Below, in pieces: positions 9,354-16,323 of a stretch of 64,000 nucleotides of DNA. Below the pieces are notes generated by a model that was given only the letters and a program-made list of their open reading frames with translations, did no database searches and was not told where the DNA came from. Source of the stretch: Pseudomonas koreensis (GTDB lineage Bacteria > Pseudomonadota > Gammaproteobacteria > Pseudomonadales > Pseudomonadaceae); NCBI RefSeq assembly GCF_025447595.1, contig NZ_JAOEJU010000005.1, forward strand, positions 1 to 64,000, in the 5' to 3' direction. Position numbers and translations under genes: made by a program. How positions within the stretch are numbered: position 1 is the stretch's first letter; each line of letters starts with the position of its first letter.

Positions 9354-9386
9354 GGCTGCCACCCAATCCTGTAGGAGGGAAACGGT

Positions 9387-9422
9387 GTGCGCCTCTTTCA
9401 CTACCAGAGGATTAAACAATGA
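9387..9422 (+). CDS. 11-residue leader peptide coupled to the next gene
   Basis: A GTG-started frame encodes MRLFHYQRIKQ. AGGAGG at 9373-9378 lies 8 bases upstream, a near-ideal ribosome-binding site. Its TGA stop overlaps the ATG of the next gene as ATGA, so translation is likely coupled. Its ribosome-binding site is the target of the linker in the upstream structured RNA. By analogy with the short icd-type frame of C4-controlled phage loci, it may only serve regulation. GTG at 9385, in another frame, is an alternative start that would read through the downstream gene out of frame. Expression is not shown. Confidence 0.45.
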   Translation: MRLFHYQRIKQ

Positions 9423-9739
9423 GCACGCTTCATCCAGATCCACCCTACGAACCATTCATCCCTCACCCCAACAACCGCCTCATGGCGCTGACCAGCAACT
9501 GCAACGACATGCCCACCCTGTTCATCGACACCCACGCCCCGCTCGACATCCTGATGGACGCCGCCAACTACCGCATCCGCGCCGTCATTCAGGTCCTGGA
9601 AAACATGTGCATGCGCGGCTCGGTCGAGTGCGACTCGGTCATCCTCAGCGACTTCGCCCAGCTCTGCGTGATACCGCTGCGTGACGGCTGTGATGTGCTG
9701 GATGTGATTGGCAAACGCCTACACGCCATACCGTCCTGA
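9419..9739 (+). CDS. Hypothetical short protein under a C4-like leader
   Basis: Encodes 106 residues with no signal peptide or membrane span. The N-terminus is proline-rich (HPDPPYEPFIPHP). The middle reads PTLFIDTHAPLDILMDAANY and is followed by a predicted amphipathic helix with three Cys residues. Size and layout resemble small Pseudomonas-restricted families such as DUF3077 and DUF6124, but I cannot assign one by eye. AGAGG at 9406-9410 is 8 bases from the ATG and falls largely within the segment complementary to the upstream RNA loop. The function is unknown. The phage-like control suggests a toxic, anti-repressor or otherwise tightly silenced product. Confidence 0.75.
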   Translation: MSTLHPDPPYEPFIPHPNNRLMALTSNCNDMPTLFIDTHAPLDILMDAANYRIRAVIQVLENMCMRGSVECDSVILSDFAQLCVIPLRDGCDVLDVIGKRLHAIPS

Positions 9740-9742
9740 CTC

Positions 9743-9877
9743 GATCGTTCCCAAGCTCCGCGTGGGAATGCAGCCTTTGACGCTCCGCGTCACATGGGGT
9801 GTCAGCCACGATTGCGGTGGACGCCTGGAACGCGGAGCGTCCCTGGAGGCATTCCCACGCAGAGCGTGGGAACGATC
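9743..9877. repeat. Long inverted intergenic repeat (nested arms)
   Basis: The 29-base left arm at 9743-9771, beginning GATCGTTCCC, is matched by its inverted copy at 9849-9877 with two mismatches. A nested inner pair, GACGCTCCGCGT and ACGCGGAGCGTC, is perfect. The element is distinct in sequence from the REP pairs and fills most of the gap before rlmJ. Confidence 0.85.
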
Positions 9878-9964
9878 ATCAGTGCAGCGGGACGCCGCTC
9901 AGCTGCGAGCCCCTGACTTGCCGCTCGGTAAAAGGTAAACTTCACGGCCCTCGCAGGAGCAGCC

Positions 9965-10804
9965 ATGAATTATCGTCACGCCTTCCATGCCGGCAATCAC
10001 GCCGATGTGTTCAAACACCTGACCTTGACCCGCCTCATCGCCCTGATGTCGCGCAAGGAGCAGCCGTTTGCCTATCTCGACAGCCACGCCGGTATCGGTC
10101 TGTATGACCTGCAGGGTGATCAGGCCAATCGTACCGGCGAGTATCTGGAAGGCATCGCGCGGTTGTGGGATCAGCCGGATCTGCCGGCGCTGACCGCCGA
10201 TTACATGAAAGTGCTGCACGAGATGAACCCGGATGGCCAGTTGCGCTATTACCCGGGTTCGCCTGAGCTGGCGCGGCGTCTGACCCGTTCCCAGGATCGC
10301 GTGCTGCTCAACGAGAAGCACCCGGAAGACGGCGTACTGCTCAAGGACAACATGAAGGGCGACCGCCGTGTGGCCGTGCATCTGGGTGAAGGCTGGCATG
10401 TGGCGCGGGCGTTGCTGCCGGTGGCCGAGAAACGTGCGGTGATGCTGATCGATCCGCCGTTCGAGAAACTCGACGAGATGCAACGTTGCGCGGCGTCCTT
10501 GAAAGAGGCGATCTCGCGCATGCGCCAGACCGTGGCCGCGATCTGGTACCCGGTGAAAGACCAGCGCGCATTGCGTCGTTTCTATCAGGATCTGGCCGGC
10601 ACCGGTGCGCCGAAGTTGCTGCGGGTCGAGCTGCTGGTGCATCCGCTGGACACGCCGAACAGCCTGAATGGCTCTGGCCTGGCAATTGCCAATCCGCCGT
10701 GGGGGCTGGAGGAAGAATTGCGTGAGCTGCTGCCGTGGCTGTCCAAGAAACTGGGCCAGACCCAGGGTGGGTGGCAGATGGACTGGTTGATCGCCGAGAG
10801 CTGA
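9965..10804 (+). CDS. rlmJ: 23S rRNA (adenine-2030-N6)-methyltransferase RlmJ
   Basis: RlmJ methylates A2030 of 23S rRNA using SAM. The 279-residue length and N-terminus MNYRHAFHAGNHADVFKHL are typical. LDSHAGIGLYDL is the SAM-binding segment, and the MLIDPPFE motif (about residue 160) is the N6-adenine methyltransferase catalytic motif. GCAGGAGCAGCC precedes the ATG. The gene converges on msrA, with a shared hairpin between them. Confidence 0.95.
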   Translation: MNYRHAFHAGNHADVFKHLTLTRLIALMSRKEQPFAYLDSHAGIGLYDLQGDQANRTGEYLEGIARLWDQPDLPALTADYMKVLHEMNPDGQLRYYPGSPELARRLTRSQDRVLLNEKHPEDGVLLKDNMKGDRRVAVHLGEGWHVARALLPVAEKRAVMLIDPPFEKLDEMQRCAASLKEAISRMRQTVAAIWYPVKDQRALRRFYQDLAGTGAPKLLRVELLVHPLDTPNSLNGSGLAIANPPWGLEEELRELLPWLSKKLGQTQGGWQMDWLIAES

Positions 10805-10814
10805 TCAACCGTCA

Positions 10815-10843
10815 ATCGCTCCCGCACATAGCGCGGGAGCGAT
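10815..10843. terminator. Hairpin between convergent rlmJ and msrA
   Basis: ATCGCTCCCGC pairs perfectly with GCGGGAGCGAT across a 7-base loop. It has no T-tract on either side, so it may be a weak bidirectional terminator or an mRNA-stabilising hairpin. Confidence 0.5.
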
Positions 10844-10853
10844 CAGGGCGGGC

Positions 10854-11519
10854 TCAGTTACCCGCCAGACTCGGTGGCATGCAAACGCCGGTGCCGCCAA
10901 TCCCGCAGTAGCCTTCCGGATTTTTCGCCAGGTACTGCTGGTGATAGGTCTCGGCGAAGTAAACGGTCGGGGCCTGTTCAATCTCGGTGCTGATTTCACC
11001 CAGACCTGCCTTCGACAGCTCAGCCTGATAAACAGCCTTGCTCTTCAGCGCCGCATCCAGTTGCTCCGGGTGGGTCGCGTAGATCACCGAGCGGTACTGG
11101 GTGCCGATGTCGTTGCCTTGGCGCATGCCCTGCGTCGGGTTGTGCAATTCCCAGAACATCGCCAGCAGCTCTTCGTAGCTGACCTTGGCCTTGTCATACA
11201 CCACCAGCACCACTTCAGCGTGGCCGGTCAGGCCCGAACAGACTTCTTCGTAGGTCGGGTTCGGCGTGTAACCGCCGGCGTAACCGACCACGGTGCTGAC
11301 CACGCCTTCGCGCTGCCAGAAGCGGCGTTCCGCACCCCAGAAGCAGCCCAGGCCGAAGATCGCGAAATCGACGTCTTCGAAAAACGGGCCGAGCAGTGGC
11401 GTGTCTTCGAACACAAAGTGCTTTTCAGGCAGGGACATCGCGGTTTCGCGGCCAGGCAGAGCTTGTTCTTTAGTCGGTAGCACGTTTTTGTTCACCAGAA
11501 TTTCCGAGCGCAGAACCAT
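10854..11519 (-). CDS. msrA: Peptide-methionine (S)-S-oxide reductase MsrA
   Basis: Repairs oxidised methionine in proteins. The catalytic motif [11 protein letters not shown] lies near residue 60, and the C-terminus has [13 protein letters not shown] with candidate resolving cysteines. The 221 residues, with an N-terminal extension beginning [12 protein letters not shown], match Pseudomonas MsrA. GAGGAACGATC precedes the start. A paired REP element lies upstream, between msrA and dipA. Confidence 0.96.
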   Translation of the reverse strand: MVLRSEILVNKNVLPTKEQALPGRETAMSLPEKHFVFEDTPLLGPFFEDVDFAIFGLGCFWGAERRFWQREGVVSTVVGYAGGYTPNPTYEEVCSGLTGHAEVVLVVYDKAKVSYEELLAMFWELHNPTQGMRQGNDIGTQYRSVIYATHPEQLDAALKSKAVYQAELSKAGLGEISTEIEQAPTVYFAETYHQQYLAKNPEGYCGIGGTGVCMPPSLAGN

Positions 11520-11601
11520 GATCGTTCCTCTCAGTCAGGATGGGATGTAAAAAGTCAGACCGTCAGTGTGCCCAATGATGCCTGATTTCGCACTATTCAA
11601 A

Positions 11602-11692
11602 TGTGGGAGCGAGCTTGCTCGCGAAGGCGGCGATCCATTCAACATTTGCAGTGACTGACCCACCGCTTTCGCGAGCAAGCTCGCTCCCACAG
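11602..11692. repeat. Paired REP element, GTGGGAGC-out orientation
   Basis: Two inverted arms with the GTGGGAGCGAGCTTGCTCGCGAA core are separated by a spacer containing CATTCAACATTTGCAGTGACTG. The spacer is nearly the same as bases 20-45 of the window. It lies between the msrA start and the dipA stop. Confidence 0.9.
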
Positions 11693-11712
11693 GGTTGGGG
11701 GGATTATGGGAT

Positions 11713-14409
11713 TTAGAGGCAGAGCGGGCCGCGCGGGTAGCGCTTGAGCGCCTGGATAAGCTCGCCGCCCGGAATCGGCCGGTCGAACAGGTAGCCCTGG
11801 CCGACGTCGCAGCGGTGGCGACGCAGGAACGCCAGCTGCTCGGCGGTCTCGATGCCTTCGGCCACGACCTTGAGTTTCAGGTTGTGGGCCATGGCGATCA
11901 CGGCGGAGGTGATTTCCATGTCGTCCTGGTTGTCCGGGATTTCATGGATGAAGCTGCGATCGATCTTGATGATGTCGATCGGGAATTTTTTCAGGTAGCT
12001 GAGCGACGAGTAACCGGTGCCGAAGTCGTCCATGGCCAGGGTCAGGCCCAGGCGCTTGAGCTGGTCGAGCTGCAAGTGGGTGTCTTCGGTGGCTTCCAGC
12101 AGCAGGCCTTCGGTCAACTCCAGCTCCAGCAGATTGGCCGGTAGCGCTTCTTCCTTGAGGATGTTGGCGATCGAGGCCACCAGATCCGGGTCGGAGAACT
12201 GTTTGGGCGACAGGTTGATTGCCACCTGCAGATTGCCCATGCCGGCGGCGGTCAGCGCCTTGCTCATGCGGCAGGCCTGGCGGGCGATCCACTTGCCGAT
12301 CGGAATGATCAGGCCGGTTTCCTCGGCGACGCTGATGAACTGGTCCGGGCGGATCATGCCGCGTTCCGGGTGGTTCCAGCGCAGCAGCGCTTCCATGCCC
12401 AGCAATCGACCGCTGCGCAGGCACAGCTTCGGCTGATAGAACACGTCCAGTTCGTTCTGGGTCAGGGCGCGGCGCAGGTTGTTCTCGACGAACAGCTTGT
12501 AGCTGGCCTCGGCGTTCAGCGCTTCGGTGAACACCTGCACCTGATGTTTGCCGTTGGCCTTGGCCTTGTGCAGGGCGAGGCCGGCGTTGCGCATCAGGGT
12601 CTGCGGGTCGCGGCCGTGCAGCGGTGCGCAGGCCAGGCCCACGGAACCGGTGACACTGATCAACTGGTTGTCGACGAACATCGGTTTGTCGAGGGTCAGC
12701 AGCAGCTGGCTGGCGATCTGTTGGCCGGCCTCAAGGTCGGTGTTGTCGAGCAGCACCGCGAATTCGTTACTGGCGAATCGCGCCAGGCTGCCGCTAGGGC
12801 TCAGGCTGTTACGCAGGCGCCGCGCCAGGCTGATCAACAGTTTGTCGCCGGTCTGGTGACCGAGGCTGTCGTTGATCCGCTTGAAGTTGTCGATGTCCAC
12901 CAGCAGCAGGCTGATCGGGGTATCGCTGTCTCGGGCGAAGCGCTCATCCAGGTTGCGGATAAATGCAGGCCGGTTGCCGAGGTTGGTCAGGTTGTCGGTG
13001 TAAGCCAGGCGCTCGATGCGCTGCTGCGCCAGTTTGGTCTGGGTGATGTCTTCGTAGATGCCGATGTAATGCGTCAGCTCACGGTTGTCGCCATAGACCT
13101 TGGAGATCGACAACTGGCCCCAGTAGGGTTCGAGGTTCTTGCGGCGGCTCTTGAATTCGCCTTGCCAGCTATTGCTCTTGGCCAGCGCGGAGGGCGCGTC
13201 GAACAACAGTTCGCTGAGGTTTTCCAGGGCCGGCAGCTCAGACAGGCGCTGGCCGTGGACTTCCTCGGTGGTGTACTGGGTGATGGCGGTAAAGCTCGGG
13301 TTGACGTATTCGACCACGCCGTCGCAATTGACCAGCAAAAAGGCGTTGGCACTTTGCTCGACCGCGCGCTGGAACAGGTGCAGGGCGCTAGTGGCGGTGC
13401 GGCGGTTGTGATTGTTGATGACCTGGGCGAACTGGTCGGCCAGTTCACCGGCAAAGGCGATTTCGTCGGACTGCCAGGCGCGGGTGACGCCGGTCTGCTC
13501 CAGGCACAACACGCCGACCACCTGGCCGTCGACGCGGATGCTGGCGTCGAGCATGGCGTTGACGTCACGCGGGCGCAGGGCTTCGGCCATTTCCCGGGTA
13601 CGCGGGTCGCGCATCGCGTTGTGCGCGTCGATGGCGCGGCTGCCGTGCAGCGCGTCCATGTAATCGGGGAAGCCGCTGACGTCGATCACCTCCGGCAGGA
13701 TGTATTCCTGGGTGGCGCGGTGGTACGCCGAGATCGGCACCAGCTTCTGGCCTTCAAGGTTCCACAGGCTGGCGCAGTCGATTTCGTAGATATCGCAGGC
13801 GCAGCGAGTAATCAGCTCGGCGGCTTCCTGCAGGGAGTTCTGGCTGCTGTAACGCTGGCGGGCCAGCAACAGGATCAGGTCCTGCTGGGCGCGCACCCGC
13901 TCCAGATGTTGCAGCTGTTCCTGCTGGGCCCGCTGGTTGAGCTCCAGGGCAATTTGCAGGCGTGAATTCTGGGTTTCCAGGTCGACGGACGGCAGCGGTG
14001 GTGCTTCGTCGAACACGTTGTCGACCGCCAGCAGGTAACCGCGCAGCAAGTGGCGGTTGTGCTGTTTGTAGGCTTCGCCGAGTTCAAGAATGCTCAGCGC
14101 GCCGGCGGCGGTGTGCAGGGTGTAGCGCACCAGATAATGCGGGCTGTCGCCGAGTTGTTGCTGGATCGCGTCGTGCAGCTGATAGCGCGCTTCGGGCTCC
14201 ATCAGGCTGGCGTAGGGCGAGCCGACCAGGGCGCAGAGTTCGACGGCGGGCTGACCGAACTGGCGTTCGCAGTTGGGATCGAGAAACAGCATCGCCCAGC
14301 TGGCTTCATTCAGGCGCTCGAAACGCAGCATGCCGAGCCGCGAGGGCACAGGCAACTGCGTCACTACCTCGGCCGCCATACGGCTGGCGGCATCGGGTTG
14401 GCTCTTCAT
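11713..14409 (-). CDS. dipA: Cyclic-di-GMP phosphodiesterase, PAS-GAF-PAS-GGDEF-EAL (DipA)
   Basis: Likely degrades c-di-GMP to control biofilm dispersal. It matches P. aeruginosa DipA (PA5017) in neighbours (msrA on one side, aceF on the other) and in architecture. From an 898-residue reading: PAS-like region about 20-130, GAF about 195-335, PAS about 340-460, GGDEF 470-630 and EAL 640-890. The GGDEF signature is degenerate (ARFASNEFAVLL), so cyclase activity is unlikely. The EAL domain is intact: MEALLRWNHPE, NLSPKQF, ELTEGLLLE, MDDFGTGYSSLSYL and VVAEGIET. The start is MKSQPD; an upstream ATG at 14523 adds 38 residues that do not look conserved. No clear Shine-Dalgarno is visible at either. 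Confidence 0.9.
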   Translation of the reverse strand: MKSQPDAASRMAAEVVTQLPVPSRLGMLRFERLNEASWAMLFLDPNCERQFGQPAVELCALVGSPYASLMEPEARYQLHDAIQQQLGDSPHYLVRYTLHTAAGALSILELGEAYKQHNRHLLRGYLLAVDNVFDEAPPLPSVDLETQNSRLQIALELNQRAQQEQLQHLERVRAQQDLILLLARQRYSSQNSLQEAAELITRCACDIYEIDCASLWNLEGQKLVPISAYHRATQEYILPEVIDVSGFPDYMDALHGSRAIDAHNAMRDPRTREMAEALRPRDVNAMLDASIRVDGQVVGVLCLEQTGVTRAWQSDEIAFAGELADQFAQVINNHNRRTATSALHLFQRAVEQSANAFLLVNCDGVVEYVNPSFTAITQYTTEEVHGQRLSELPALENLSELLFDAPSALAKSNSWQGEFKSRRKNLEPYWGQLSISKVYGDNRELTHYIGIYEDITQTKLAQQRIERLAYTDNLTNLGNRPAFIRNLDERFARDSDTPISLLLVDIDNFKRINDSLGHQTGDKLLISLARRLRNSLSPSGSLARFASNEFAVLLDNTDLEAGQQIASQLLLTLDKPMFVDNQLISVTGSVGLACAPLHGRDPQTLMRNAGLALHKAKANGKHQVQVFTEALNAEASYKLFVENNLRRALTQNELDVFYQPKLCLRSGRLLGMEALLRWNHPERGMIRPDQFISVAEETGLIIPIGKWIARQACRMSKALTAAGMGNLQVAINLSPKQFSDPDLVASIANILKEEALPANLLELELTEGLLLEATEDTHLQLDQLKRLGLTLAMDDFGTGYSSLSYLKKFPIDIIKIDRSFIHEIPDNQDDMEITSAVIAMAHNLKLKVVAEGIETAEQLAFLRRHRCDVGQGYLFDRPIPGGELIQALKRYPRGPLCL

Positions 14410-14600
14410 GAAGGGAACTCGCTTGGAAATTTGCTGAACGCGCCGGGCTCTCGCCCTCTTTACTGTTGCCTGCGGCAAGGTTGCATCATTGCGGCACCGA
14501 CTGACAAGAGACATGAAGGCCAAGTGCTATAAGAATATGTCGGCTGCAGTGAACATTTCTCCAGCACTTGCTGGAAACTAATGCTGTCAAGCGCGGAGAT

Positions 14601-14635
14601 GACCGTTCCAGAGCCTTCGGGCATCCGGAACGGTC
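14601..14635. terminator. Hairpin downstream of the PhoD-like gene
   Basis: GACCGTTCC pairs perfectly with GGAACGGTC across a 17-base loop. It lies just after the stop of the minus-strand phosphatase gene. No T-tract follows, so the terminator call is weak. Confidence 0.4.
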
Positions 14636-14647
14636 GTGCCGCTGAAT

Positions 14648-16057
14648 TCATCGCAACGGAATATCGATGGATTGCAGGTGCCTGCCATCGCGGTCGTGAT
14701 AGTTGACCTGGATCCGTCCGGCCTCGACCACCATGTGCGCAAAGTTGTCCTGGCTGATGACCTGGCTGGTCAGCGCGTGCCGGTATTCGCCTGCCTCGGC
14801 CTGCGCTAGCGGCTGGTCGAGCTTGAAGGTCGCGGTGGTGGCGTAGGGCAGCAGTTTGCTGTTGCTCAGCGGCGAGGACACGACGGTATGTACTTCGAAG
14901 TCGGGGTCTTCGCTGTGGCTCAGGCGGCTGGTCAGCGAGCCATGGACATCGCCGGAAATGAACACGACGTTCCTGAGCCGATGCCGGCGGATGGTCTCCA
15001 GCAGGCGCAGGCGCTGTTCGGGAAAGCCTGCCCAGGCATCATCGCCGTTCATTTTGCGGTCAGGGTAGAACATGACGCTGGTGACCACGAACTTGACCCG
15101 CGCCGGGCTCTCGATCAGCCACTTGCACAAGGCCTGTTCCTGTTCTTCATCGAGGATACGGCGGTTGTCGTTCGACAAGTTGCGGCGAGTCCGACTGTCC
15201 GTCACAAACCATTCGATATCGCCGTCGCTGAATGGGTACCAGTAGTGCTTAAGTGAACTATGGTCGATTGTTCCGTTAGTTGCTGCTGAATAAGCCGGGC
15301 CATGACTGGCTTGATAGAGTTCATAAGCCTTCATCGCATTGCGAAACAGTGTTTCATCGGACTCGTTGGCGTTCATTGGCCAGTTATCTTCTATTTCATG
15401 ATCATCGAGAATCATGTAAGTCGAAGTCTCCGACATCAGTCGTCGAATATTGGGCAGAGAAAACGCCGCACGGTACTTTGCAATGAATTCGTCATAGTTG
15501 CGATCCGGGGCGAACAGGTTCAAATCGTCCGCGTAGATCTGATCGCCACACATCATGATTGCGCTGATCGCTGGCTGCGCGCCTTCGATCAGTTGGCTGA
15601 TGGACGCGAAGATCCGGTCGCCCAGATGCGGGAGGGCCGGGATGCCGGAGGTCATGCGCAGGTAGCGACAGGAACCAAGGATGTAGGCGCGCGGCTGCAA
15701 AGACTGGTCGCTGCGGGTACGCAGGCGATAAGTCTCCTTTGGCCATTGCAGTGGCAACTCCGCCACGCTGTGGATGGTGTGGACGGGACTCATCGGGCTG
15801 AACCAGCCGGTCTGGTATTCGTAGTCGGTGTCGGCTTGTAAATGATCGAGCACCAGAACTTCAGTCATGTCGCGGGTTGAATCCAGTTTGACAAACTGGC
15901 CCGGTTGCCATTGTTTCGAATCCAATATCCGATAGCGAATGCCGGCAAATACGGCTGTGTTATGTTGCAGTCCGCCGCGAATAAAGATTCGCGCCTGATT
16001 AGTTGTCGTGTGGCCAACGATCGGGCCGACAGTAGGTTTAAGCATGTTCGAGTCCAT
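14648..16057 (-). CDS. PhoD-like metallophosphatase (alkaline phosphatase D family)
   Basis: Probably a metal-dependent phosphatase or phosphodiesterase. The 469 residues carry PhoD-family signatures: YILGSCRYLR, MMCGDQIYADDL, YMILDDHEIEDNW and FISGDVHGSLTSRL, which together supply the Asp, His and Asn metal ligands. The first 100 residues form the usual N-terminal beta domain. No Tat or Sec signal peptide is visible, unlike classic exported PhoD, so it may act in the cytoplasm. Two starts are possible (MDSN at 16057 or MLKP at 16045); the second has GGA nearby. It is a monocistronic gene between dipA and the aceF terminator. Substrate unknown. Confidence 0.85.
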   Translation of the reverse strand: MDSNMLKPTVGPIVGHTTTNQARIFIRGGLQHNTAVFAGIRYRILDSKQWQPGQFVKLDSTRDMTEVLVLDHLQADTDYEYQTGWFSPMSPVHTIHSVAELPLQWPKETYRLRTRSDQSLQPRAYILGSCRYLRMTSGIPALPHLGDRIFASISQLIEGAQPAISAIMMCGDQIYADDLNLFAPDRNYDEFIAKYRAAFSLPNIRRLMSETSTYMILDDHEIEDNWPMNANESDETLFRNAMKAYELYQASHGPAYSAATNGTIDHSSLKHYWYPFSDGDIEWFVTDSRTRRNLSNDNRRILDEEQEQALCKWLIESPARVKFVVTSVMFYPDRKMNGDDAWAGFPEQRLRLLETIRRHRLRNVVFISGDVHGSLTSRLSHSEDPDFEVHTVVSSPLSNSKLLPYATTATFKLDQPLAQAEAGEYRHALTSQVISQDNFAHMVVEAGRIQVNYHDRDGRHLQSIDIPLR

Positions 16058-16223
16058 TCGAATAAGTGTTGGTGAGTAATAAAGTTGCCTGGCTCGTTAG
16101 CGCAACTTTGATGCGCCAAGGTTAGTTGCCTGTTGCTGAAAAATATCGACAGGAAGTGGACTGAAGTCGTGGCCTATATCAGCGCAAGTTGTGGGAAAAG
16201 TACGGGCAACAGTTATTTCAGGC

Positions 16224-16254
16224 AAAAAAAAGCCCCGCCAGACTGACGGGGTTG
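16224..16254 (-). terminator. Rho-independent terminator after aceEF
   Basis: On the minus strand, CCCCGTCAGTCTGGCGGGG is followed by CTTTTTTT. This is a compact GC hairpin with a long T-tract, about 70 bases past the aceF stop. Confidence 0.93.
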
Positions 16255-16323
16255 AGGTACGAGCGTGTGGCGCTCGAAAACGTGGAACGCGGTCGGCCCT
16301 CCGTTGCCGGAGGGCCGAGCGCT

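Noticed and set aside
9241-9684. 147-codon frame across the C4-like RNA and the hypothetical gene
   Set aside because: It reads the hypothetical gene out of frame and gives His/Arg/Pro-rich sequence; the frame at 9419 with its own ribosome-binding site is better.
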